A stretch of 64,000 nucleotides of DNA from Sphingobium soli (GTDB lineage Bacteria; Pseudomonadota; Alphaproteobacteria; Sphingomonadales; Sphingomonadaceae): the NCBI RefSeq assembly GCF_020782245.1, contig NZ_JAJGNP010000004.1:124001-188000 (forward strand), in the 5' to 3' direction. Of the stretch, positions 44,987 through 53,383 are shown in pieces. The notes below the pieces were generated by a model. The model worked only from the letters and a program-made list of their open reading frames with translations. It made no database searches and had not been told where the DNA came from. Both the position numbers and the translations under genes were made by a program. The stretch's first letter is position 1. Every line of letters starts with the position of its first letter.

Positions 44987-45481
44987 ATGCCGCTGAAATT
45001 TGCCTTCCCGCCCAGCGCAGATGCCGCGACCCGCGTGCTGGTCCTTGGCAGTTTGCCGGGTGATGCGTCGATCCGGCAGGGTGAATATTATGCCCATCGC
45101 GGCAACGCCTTCTGGCACCTGATCGGCGATGTCGTTGGTGAAAATCTGCGTGCGCAGCCCTATGCCATGCGCCTGAAGCGCCTGCGCGCCCATCATGTGG
45201 GCCTGTGGGACGTGATGGAAAGCGCGCAGCGCGAAGGCAGTCTCGACAGCCGGATTCGCCAGGCCGATCTGCGCAACCTCGCCGATTTCGTTGAACGGCT
45301 GCCCGACCTTCGCGCTATCGCCTTCAACGGCAAAACCGCTGCCCTGCACGGCCGCAGGCAATTGACGGATCGCCCCGGCATTACGCTCCTCGATCTCCCC
45401 TCGACATCGGGCGCCTATGCCAGTCTTTCACGGGAAGCGAAGCGGGAGCGGTGGATGGCCCTGCGCGATCATCTGGTCTGA
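44987..45481 (+). CDS. Uracil-DNA-glycosylase superfamily protein, hypoxanthine-DNA-glycosylase-like
   Basis: A 164-residue protein of the Mug/HDG branch of the uracil-DNA glycosylase superfamily. Motif 1 is VLVLGSLPGDASI, followed by YYAHRGNAFW, DVMESAQREGSLDSRI, and IAFNGKTA; the late LPSTSGAYA takes the place of the intercalation loop. These elements match the annotated DNA-deoxyinosine glycosylase group, which removes hypoxanthine from deaminated DNA. AAGGAAACG precedes ATG. The activity is inferred from the family, and Mug-type uracil or ethenocytosine activity is the alternative. Confidence 0.85.
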   Translation: MPLKFAFPPSADAATRVLVLGSLPGDASIRQGEYYAHRGNAFWHLIGDVVGENLRAQPYAMRLKRLRAHHVGLWDVMESAQREGSLDSRIRQADLRNLADFVERLPDLRAIAFNGKTAALHGRRQLTDRPGITLLDLPSTSGAYASLSREAKRERWMALRDHLV

Positions 45482-45514
45482 TAGGATTTGCTGATCTGAC
45501 CGGGCTGGGACAAT

Positions 45515-45532
45515 CGGTCACTTTACCGTCAT
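45515..45532 (+). promoter_or_regulatory. Candidate Pho box upstream of the NPP-PhoD genes
   Basis: CGGTCAC-TTTA-CCGTCAT has two seven-base direct repeats spaced by four AT-rich bases, an 11-base period as in the PhoB consensus CTGTCAT-N4-CTGTCAT (five of seven bases match in the first repeat and six in the second). It lies 52 bases before the ATG of the phosphodiesterase gene, just where an activator would touch the promoter. Confidence 0.65.
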
Positions 45533-45584
45533 ATCCTTGCTGCTAAGCGCGACGCACAATTGTCGATAATCAAATAGAGTCGCC

Positions 45585-46850
45585 ATGCTTCGTCTTTCCC
45601 TCCTTGCCCCTGCCCTCCTTTGCCTCGGCGCCTGCGCCACGGTCCCCGCGCAGCCCGGCGCTACTGTGGCGGCAGCGGAACAGCGCGCACCGGTCACCAT
45701 ATTGGTGTCGATCGACGGCTTCCGGTCCGACTATCTTGCGCGTGGAGTCACGCCGCATCTTGCCGCGCTCGCCGCTGATGGCGTCCAGGCGCCCATGCGC
45801 GCCTCTTTCCCGACAAAGACCTTCCCCAATCATTGGGCGATCGTGACGGGAAACAGGCCCGACCGAAACGGCATCGTCGCCAACAGCATGGAGGACGCGA
45901 GCCGCCCGGACGACAAATTCACCATGGCGAGCGATGATCCCTATTGGTGGAATGAGGCAGAGCCGATCTGGGTAACGGCGGAAAAGGCAGGAGTGCGCAC
46001 CGCCACCATGTTCTGGCCCGGCTCCAACGTTCCCTGGGGCGGCACGAAGGAGCAGGGCTGGCCCTACACCATCACAGGGGGCACGCGCCCCAGCGACTGG
46101 GCGCAGTTCAACCAGGCGATCAATGGCGGGCAGCGGGTCAACATGGTGCTCGACGTGCTGCGCCGTCCAGTCGCTATCCGGCCCAAATTCGTGACACTCT
46201 ACTTCGACACTGTGGATACCGCCGGGCATATCTATGGCCCCGATGCGCCGGAAACGACGAGCGCGCTGACAGAGGTAGACGCCCGCGTCGGCGATCTGAT
46301 CGAGGGACTGAAGGCGATGGGCCAGCCAGCGAACCTCGTCATCGTGGCGGACCATGGCATGGCGGCCAATTCCAGCGATCGCGTGGTGGCGCTCGACGGG
46401 GTGGCCAATCCCGCGGATTATCGCGTCGTCGAAAGCGGTCCCTATGCGACCCTGGCGGCGGTGCCCGGCCATGAAAAAGCGCTGGAGGCCGCGCTATTGA
46501 AGCCCCATCCCCATATGCAATGCTGGCGCAAAAGCGAGATTCCCGCCCGTTTCCATTATGGCACGCACCGCCGCATTCCGCCCTATTTCTGCCTCGGGCA
46601 GACCGGCTGGGAAGTGCAGGCTACCGCGCCGAAAAAGGCCGTGACGGGCGGCAACCATGGCTGGGACGATCAGGCGCCTGACATGCAGGCGCTGTTTATC
46701 GCCAACGGCCCCGCCTTCGTGAAAGGCGCGAAGCCCGCTCCCGGTTTCACCAATGTCGATGTCTATCCAATGCTCGCGCGGCTGATCGGGGTTACGCCCC
46801 GACCCTCCGACGGCAATCCCGCCGCCCTTTCGGGCATCGTTGCGCAATAA
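45585..46850 (+). CDS. Exported ectonucleotide pyrophosphatase/phosphodiesterase (NPP) lipoprotein
   Basis: A 421-residue alkaline-phosphatase-superfamily enzyme that cleaves phosphodiester or pyrophosphate bonds. The signal ends in a lipobox (CLGAC, Cys17), so it is probably an anchored lipoprotein facing the periplasm or outside. The nucleophile is Thr79 in FPTKTFPNH; metal ligands are seen in SIDGFRSDY, DTVDTAGH, ADHGM and GGNHGWDD, all as in NPP enzymes. Only ten bases separate it from phoD, and a Pho-box-like sequence precedes it, suggesting a phosphate-starvation unit that releases phosphate from organic esters. Confidence 0.93.
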   Translation: MLRLSLLAPALLCLGACATVPAQPGATVAAAEQRAPVTILVSIDGFRSDYLARGVTPHLAALAADGVQAPMRASFPTKTFPNHWAIVTGNRPDRNGIVANSMEDASRPDDKFTMASDDPYWWNEAEPIWVTAEKAGVRTATMFWPGSNVPWGGTKEQGWPYTITGGTRPSDWAQFNQAINGGQRVNMVLDVLRRPVAIRPKFVTLYFDTVDTAGHIYGPDAPETTSALTEVDARVGDLIEGLKAMGQPANLVIVADHGMAANSSDRVVALDGVANPADYRVVESGPYATLAAVPGHEKALEAALLKPHPHMQCWRKSEIPARFHYGTHRRIPPYFCLGQTGWEVQATAPKKAVTGGNHGWDDQAPDMQALFIANGPAFVKGAKPAPGFTNVDVYPMLARLIGVTPRPSDGNPAALSGIVAQ

Positions 46851-46860
46851 AGGAGCAATC

Positions 46861-48414
46861 ATGTTCACCCGCCGCCAGCTTCTGACCGTTGCCTCCGCCA
46901 CGCCGCTGATCGGCGCCCCCGCCATCGTCCGGGCGCAAAGCTGGTTTGCCGGCTATCCTTTCGCGCTGGGGGTTACGTCCGGCGACCCTGCCCCCGATGG
47001 CTTCGTCATCTGGACCAAATTGGCGCCCAAGCCGTTCGAAGCGCATGGCGGCATGCCGATGGTGGCGCTGCCGGTCGCATGGGAAGTGGCGAGCGACGAT
47101 CGCTTCAAGACCATCGTCGCAAAGGGCGAAGCGACTGCGCGGCCGGAACTGGGCCACAGCGTCCATGTCGAAGTCACCGGGCTTCAGCCCGACCGGCCCT
47201 ATTGGTATCGCTTCACGCTGGGGAGCGACCGGTCGATGCGCGGCCGCGCGCGGACGTTGCCGCTAGCGTCTGCTAGCCCCCCGCGCCTGAAATTCGGCGT
47301 TGCTGGATGCCAGAATTACGAGGATGGGTATTTCACCGCCTTCCGTCACTTGGCGAAGGAGGATGATCTCGCCTTCGTCTATCATTATGGCGATTTCATC
47401 TATGAATATAAGCAGCGCGGGCCGGATTATGACAAGGATGGCTTGCCCGTCGACCAGGTACGCCACCATGTCGGGCAGGATTGTTTCGATCTGGCCGACT
47501 ATCGACTGCGCTACGCCCAGTATCTGAGTGATTATGATCTTCAGGCCGCGCGCGCCCAGCACAGCTGGTTTCCGACCTTCGATGATCATGAAATCCAGAA
47601 TAACTGGGTCGGTGACATTGACGGCCGCGACCAGTCGCCCGCAGAGATATTCCGTTTGCGCCGTCAGGCCGGGCTTCAGGCTTGGTATGAATATATGCCT
47701 GTCCGCGCTGCAATGCTGCCGCGCAACGGCATCATCACCGACATGTATCGGGAGGCGCGCTTTGGCGACCTTCTTGCCGTCGATTTTCTCGACACCCGCT
47801 CCTTCCGCAGCGACCAACCCTGCGGCGACGGCTTCAAACCCTATTGCGCAGCCATGGATGACGCGAAGGCCCAGATTCTCTCGCCCGAGGAGGAAGGCTG
47901 GCTGACGCGCAACCTGACCCGCGGCAAGACGCAATGGAACTGCCTGGCGCAGCAAGTGATGATGATGTCGCTCGATCGTCGGCGCTATGCCGATGAAAAG
48001 GAGCCCATCTACAATATGGACACATGGGCGGCCTATCGCGTTCCGCGTGACCGGCTGCTCGCCAAGATGCGCGGCCTTGATAATGTCGTGGTGCTGACTG
48101 GGGACGAACATCAAAATTATGCCGGGCTGCTGGAAAGCGGCGACAAGCCGGTGGCGGTGGAATTTGTGTCGACCTCCATTTCATCGGGCGGTGACGGATC
48201 GGACCTGCGCGCGGGCAGCGACATGCTGCTGCGGGATAATTCGCAGCTCAAATTCATCAATGACCAACGCGGCTATCTTGTCTGTGATGTGACGCCCGAT
48301 GCATGGACCACGCAATTCCGCGTGATGGATCGGGTTTCCTCAGCAGGCGGCAGCATCGCCACCCGGGCCAGCATCACGGTGCCGCACGGACAACCATCGC
48401 TGATAATCGCCTGA
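46861..48414 (+). CDS. phoD: Alkaline phosphatase D (PhoD), Tat-exported
   Basis: A 517-residue metallophosphatase of the PhoD family. The N-terminal TRRQLLTVASATPLIGAPAI is a twin-arginine signal (Arg4-Arg5), so the folded, metal-loaded enzyme is exported. FGVAGCQNYEDGYFTAF begins the metallophosphatase domain; HYGDFIYEY, TFDDHEIQNNW, DFLDTRSF and TGDEHQNYAG are the metal-binding motifs. PhoD hydrolyses phosphomonoesters and diesters and uses Ca/Fe. AAAGGAG directly before the ATG at 46861 marks the start. It is the second gene of the presumed Pho-controlled pair. Confidence 0.94.
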   Translation: MFTRRQLLTVASATPLIGAPAIVRAQSWFAGYPFALGVTSGDPAPDGFVIWTKLAPKPFEAHGGMPMVALPVAWEVASDDRFKTIVAKGEATARPELGHSVHVEVTGLQPDRPYWYRFTLGSDRSMRGRARTLPLASASPPRLKFGVAGCQNYEDGYFTAFRHLAKEDDLAFVYHYGDFIYEYKQRGPDYDKDGLPVDQVRHHVGQDCFDLADYRLRYAQYLSDYDLQAARAQHSWFPTFDDHEIQNNWVGDIDGRDQSPAEIFRLRRQAGLQAWYEYMPVRAAMLPRNGIITDMYREARFGDLLAVDFLDTRSFRSDQPCGDGFKPYCAAMDDAKAQILSPEEEGWLTRNLTRGKTQWNCLAQQVMMMSLDRRRYADEKEPIYNMDTWAAYRVPRDRLLAKMRGLDNVVVLTGDEHQNYAGLLESGDKPVAVEFVSTSISSGGDGSDLRAGSDMLLRDNSQLKFINDQRGYLVCDVTPDAWTTQFRVMDRVSSAGGSIATRASITVPHGQPSLIIA

Positions 48415-48467
48415 CATTGACGTAAACGGAAACTGGTCTTACGCCATTGTCAACAAGGAGACGGACG

Positions 48468-48935
48468 ATGGCGCAGGACCTGCATTATTTCGAAGACCTG
48501 GAAATTGGCGACAGTTTCGAATTTGGCCCGCTTACCATTTCCCGCGAGGAAGTGATCGCCTTCGCGTCGGAATTCGACCCGCAGCCCTTTCACCTGTCCG
48601 ACGAGGCAGCGGCACAAACCCATTTCGGCACCCTGTCCGCCAGCGGCTGGCACACTACCGCCCTGTTCATGAAGATGTTCGTTGCTGACATGCAGGCCAA
48701 TCCCGCGCGCCAGGCGGCAAGCCTTGGCGCGATGGGCGTCGATGAACTACGCTGGCTTCGTCCTGTCCGCCCCGGCGATACGCTGCACGGCATAACAGAG
48801 GTGATCGACAAGAAAGCATCGCTCACGCGGCCGGAAATGGGCATCGTCCGCAACAAGGTGACGATCTTCAACCAGCATGACGAACCGGTGATGACGATGA
48901 TCCCCATCGCCATGTGGCGCACCCGCCCGGCCTGA
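48468..48935 (+). CDS. MaoC-like (R)-hydratase/dehydratase
   Basis: A 155-residue hot-dog-fold protein. ISREEVIAFASEFDPQPFHLSDEAA is the hydratase-2 motif with the catalytic Asp and His (DPQPFH), and LSASGWHTTALF is the usual following helix. MaoC proteins hydrate 2-enoyl-CoA in the (R) configuration or act on mesaconyl-type substrates; which one applies here cannot be told. CAAGGAG lies nine bases before ATG 48468. It is 53 bases after phoD and converges with mutL (8 bases between stops). Confidence 0.91.
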   Translation: MAQDLHYFEDLEIGDSFEFGPLTISREEVIAFASEFDPQPFHLSDEAAAQTHFGTLSASGWHTTALFMKMFVADMQANPARQAASLGAMGVDELRWLRPVRPGDTLHGITEVIDKKASLTRPEMGIVRNKVTIFNQHDEPVMTMIPIAMWRTRPA

Positions 48936-48943
48936 ACCGGCTG

Positions 48944-50728
48944 CTATTTTCGACCGAACAGTTTTTCGATGTCGCCATGGCCCAGCTTTACCCAGGTGGG
49001 GCGGCCGTGATTGCACTGACCTGACCGGGGCGTGACCTCCATCTCGCGCAGCAGGGCGTTCATTTCGGCTACGCTCAGCACCCTGCCGGCGCGGACCGAT
49101 CCGTGGCACGCCATCGTCGCGGCCACCAGATCGAGCCGTTCTTTCAGCGACAGGGCGCTGTCATAGGCCGCCAGATCATCGGCCAGATCCGTGACCAACC
49201 CCTGCACATCGGATTGGCCCAGCATCGCCGGCGCGGCACGCACCAGCATCGCTGACGGGCCAAAGCGCTCCAGTTCCAACCCAAATTCGCGCAATTCGCC
49301 AGCGCGCGCCTCCAGCCGGTCACAGGCGGGTTCGTCCAGTTCCACCACTTCGGGCAGCAACAGCGCTTGCGAGGCCACACCCTGCCCCTCCATCGCCCGC
49401 CGCATCCGCTCCAGCGTCAGCCGTTCATGCGCGGCATGCTGATCGACGATGACAAGCCCATCCTCCGCCTCGGCAACGATATAGGTCCGCGCCACCTGCC
49501 CCCGCGCCACCCCCAGGGGAAAACTCGCGCCTTCGGGCGCGGGCGCGGCGGCCGGTTCCGCGCGCGCCTGCGGCGGCGGTGCCTGAAAGGAGGCGCGGCG
49601 ATCGGCGACAGTCTGGAACGACGGGTTGTAGCTGACAGGCTGTCCGGCCGCCTCGAATATCGGCATCGCCCCGATCGGCGTAGGAGACACCGGTTCCGGG
49701 CGCCAGGCCGAAAGCCCGGCCGGATCCGCGTGCTGCACCGCACGAAACCCCTCCGCATCCAGAGCGCGCCGCAAGCCGGACACAATCATGCCCCGGATCA
49801 GCGCAGGATCGCGAAAGCGCACTTCGGTCTTGGCCGGGTGCACATTCACGTCCACCTCGTGCGCGGGCACATCGAGAAACAAGGCGACAACCGGATGCCG
49901 GTCGCGCGCCAGCATGTCGGCATAAGCGCCCCGCAGCGCGCCGATCAGCAGCCGGTCCTTCACCGGCCGGCCGTTGACGAACAGATATTGATGATCGCCC
50001 ACGCCACGATTGTACGTGGGCAAGGAGGCGACCCCGGACAGACGAATGCCCTCCCGCTCCAGGCTGACGATGACATGATTGTCGGCCAGTTGGCGATCGG
50101 TCAGGGCCGCCACCCGCTCCTCGCGCGCCTCGCCCTCCTGCACGCCCAGCACCCGCCGGCCGTCATGCTCGACGGAAAAGGCCACGGCGGGATGCGCCAT
50201 CGCGAGCCGCCGGATGCAGTCGAGGCAGGCGGCATATTCGGCCTTGGGCGACCGCAGGAACTTGCGACGCGCAGGCACCCTGGCAAAAAGCTGCTCCACG
50301 GTGATGCGCGTGCCGGGCGGCAGTGCTGCCGGGCCTTCCGCCACCAATTGGCCATTGTCCACCGTGCGGTTCCATCCATCCGCGCCGCGCGGGCGGCTAT
50401 TGATCGACAGCCGCGCTACGCTGGCGATCGAGGGCAGCGCTTCGCCACGGAAGCCCAGCGTCGCTACATTCTCAATCGCATCGTCGGGCAGCTTCGATGT
50501 CGCATGGCGCTCCAGGGCCAGCGCCATTTCACCCGAATCCATGCCGCAGCCATCGTCGATCACTTCGATGCGGTCCAAGCCGCCATTGGACAATCGCACC
50601 GCAATGCGATGCGCGCCCGCATCCAGCGCATTTTCGACGATTTCCTTCAGCGCGCTAGCGGGTCTTTCGACCACTTCACCGGCAGCGATACGATTGACCA
50701 GATGTTCAGGCAGACGGCGTATTGACAT
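48944..50728 (-). CDS. mutL: MutL: DNA mismatch repair protein with endonuclease motif
   Basis: A 594-residue protein with the GHKL ATPase at the N-terminus (ENALDAGAHRIAV, DDGCGMD, GFRGEAL) and a C-terminal dimerisation domain. The metal-binding endonuclease motif DQHA(x)2E(x)4E is present as DQHAAHERLTLE, starting at Asp429, and the C-terminal ends with CNHGRPTW, so this MutL should nick DNA itself, as expected in bacteria without MutH. It is divergent from mreB; the 156 bases between them hold the promoters of both. The middle linker (about 330-410) is rich in Ala and Pro. Confidence 0.95.
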   Translation of the reverse strand: MSIRRLPEHLVNRIAAGEVVERPASALKEIVENALDAGAHRIAVRLSNGGLDRIEVIDDGCGMDSGEMALALERHATSKLPDDAIENVATLGFRGEALPSIASVARLSINSRPRGADGWNRTVDNGQLVAEGPAALPPGTRITVEQLFARVPARRKFLRSPKAEYAACLDCIRRLAMAHPAVAFSVEHDGRRVLGVQEGEAREERVAALTDRQLADNHVIVSLEREGIRLSGVASLPTYNRGVGDHQYLFVNGRPVKDRLLIGALRGAYADMLARDRHPVVALFLDVPAHEVDVNVHPAKTEVRFRDPALIRGMIVSGLRRALDAEGFRAVQHADPAGLSAWRPEPVSPTPIGAMPIFEAAGQPVSYNPSFQTVADRRASFQAPPPQARAEPAAAPAPEGASFPLGVARGQVARTYIVAEAEDGLVIVDQHAAHERLTLERMRRAMEGQGVASQALLLPEVVELDEPACDRLEARAGELREFGLELERFGPSAMLVRAAPAMLGQSDVQGLVTDLADDLAAYDSALSLKERLDLVAATMACHGSVRAGRVLSVAEMNALLREMEVTPRSGQCNHGRPTWVKLGHGDIEKLFGRK

Positions 50729-50881
50729 TGATTAGTGACTAGCCCAAGCGAGCGCTCTCCGCGAGCCGCGAACCCAAATTTTTTGCACCGCAAGGGGCAA
50801 GGACGACGGGCAAGCGGCCGAGCGAACCGTAATCCGACCGGTCCCTTTTGCCTCGCGGGGACGGCGGGCGAAACAGGATAA

Positions 50882-51931
<1,050 letters not shown>

Positions 51932-51947
51932 TTGAAGGGGACCGCAC

Positions 51948-52859
51948 ATGGCGCGGCCACCCAGCCGCCGCCCCGGCATCAACCGGAAGGCGCAATATAG
52001 CCTGTTTGCAAGCTATGTCGTCGCGGTTGTCGGCGCGGTAGCGGGCCTGCTGCTAGTCGTGATCGCGATTTTCGATCCGACTGGCTTTGCCGGCCTGCGC
52101 ACGGTGACAGCAGAAGTCACGCGGCCCATCTCGGTTGGGCTCAAGAATATGGTAAGCGGCATCAGCTCGGTTGATGAAGTGCTCGCCGCCTATTGGCGCG
52201 CGGGCTCTCAAAATGTCTCCCTGCGCCGCCAGGTCGAATCCGATCGCAACCGCATCATCGAAGCGCGCGCCATCGCGCAGGAAAATGCGCGGCTCAAACG
52301 ACTGTTGAAGCTGGTGGATGAGGATCAGAGCGATCTGCTGACCGCCCGCCTCATCAGTTCCAGTTCGGGCAGCACCCGTCGCTTCGCCCGCCTCAATGCC
52401 GGGCGCTGGCAGGGGGTCCGGCCCGGCATGCCCGTGCGCGCGGCTGAAGGGCTGGTTGGGAGGATCGACAGCACGACGCCCAACACATCGGAAGTTTTAC
52501 TGCTGACCGACACGGGGAACATCGTTCCCGTTCGCCGCGCCAACGACAGCGTTCCCGCCATTTCCACCGGGGGCGGTGACGGGTCGCTGGAAATTCGTGC
52601 TTTGTCGGCCGGTCGCAACCCGTTCAAGCCCGGCGACCTGCTGGTGACGTCCGGCATCGGCGGCATTTATCAACCCAATATTCCTGTCGCGGTCGTTGTC
52701 CGGGTTCAGGGCGAAATCGCCTGGGGCTTTCCGCTCGCCAACCCCTCGCGCATCGACGCGGTCGTCGTCGAACGCGCCTTCGAAGAGGTCGTCACGCGGC
52801 AGGATCCGGCCGTCACACCAGCCGAGGAAACGCCTTCCGGCAACGCGAGCGCGCCGTGA
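51948..52859 (+). CDS. mreC: MreC: rod-shape periplasmic protein
   Basis: A 303-residue bitopic protein: a cytoplasmic basic start, one membrane helix (about residues 22-45), a coiled coil (about 75-120) and the MreC beta domain in the periplasm (GLVGRIDSTTPNTSEVLLLTD; LVTSGIGGIYQPNIPVAVV). It bridges MreB, MreD and PBP2 and activates the latter. AAGGGGACC precedes ATG. The C-terminal tail after about 280 is Thr/Pro/Glu-rich, ending NASAP. The stop overlaps the GTG start of mreD as GTGA. Confidence 0.95.
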   Translation: MARPPSRRPGINRKAQYSLFASYVVAVVGAVAGLLLVVIAIFDPTGFAGLRTVTAEVTRPISVGLKNMVSGISSVDEVLAAYWRAGSQNVSLRRQVESDRNRIIEARAIAQENARLKRLLKLVDEDQSDLLTARLISSSSGSTRRFARLNAGRWQGVRPGMPVRAAEGLVGRIDSTTPNTSEVLLLTDTGNIVPVRRANDSVPAISTGGGDGSLEIRALSAGRNPFKPGDLLVTSGIGGIYQPNIPVAVVVRVQGEIAWGFPLANPSRIDAVVVERAFEEVVTRQDPAVTPAEETPSGNASAP

Positions 52860-53383
52860 TCGACCCGCATCTCCACCACGTCCCCCGGCTGGGACGCCAT
52901 CCGGGCCGGTTTCGCCTGGTCGGTACGCCCGTCATCGTGGTCATGCTGGGCTCCTCTCTTACCGCGCTCCCGTTCGTCGCCCAGTCGCCGGTCCTGCCGC
53001 CCTTTGGTCTGCTGCTGCTGCTCGCCTGGCGTTTGCTCCGCCCCGAATTGTGGCGGGCATGGATTGGGCTGCCGCTCGGCTTGTTCGACGATCTGATGAG
53101 CGGGCAGCCCATCGGATCGGCCATGTTCCTGTGGACCATCACGCTGATCGGTGTCGATGCGTTCGAACACCGGCTGGTCTGGCGCAGTTACCGGCAGGAC
53201 TGGCTAATTGCCTGTCTTGCCATTATCTTCTGTCTCATTGGTGGATGGTTCTTCGCCCGGGTCACGGGCGGGGGTCGCATAGAATTGCTTTTGGTCGCGC
53301 CGCAGATGCTCTGGTCGATGCTGCTTTTTCCCTTCATAGTCCGGCAGTGCGCACGGATCGATCGCTGGCGCGTCATGGCATGA
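52856..53383 (+). CDS. mreD: MreD: rod-shape membrane protein
   Basis: A 175-residue integral membrane protein with five or six helices, recognised by position and by WIGLPLGLFDDLMSGQPIGS, the usual MreD core. It starts at GTG 52856, overlapping the mreC stop, and its stop overlaps the mrdA start (ATGA). These overlaps indicate tight translational coupling of the operon. The first 22 residues are hydrophilic and His/Arg-rich. Confidence 0.93.
   Translation: MIDPHLHHVPRLGRHPGRFRLVGTPVIVVMLGSSLTALPFVAQSPVLPPFGLLLLLAWRLLRPELWRAWIGLPLGLFDDLMSGQPIGSAMFLWTITLIGVDAFEHRLVWRSYRQDWLIACLAIIFCLIGGWFFARVTGGGRIELLLVAPQMLWSMLLFPFIVRQCARIDRWRVMA

Noticed and set aside
52696-53379. Upstream extension of the mrdA frame through mreC and mreD
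   Set aside because: It would overlap mreC and mreD; the ATG at 53380 with the ATGA overlap gives the normal PBP2 N-terminus.
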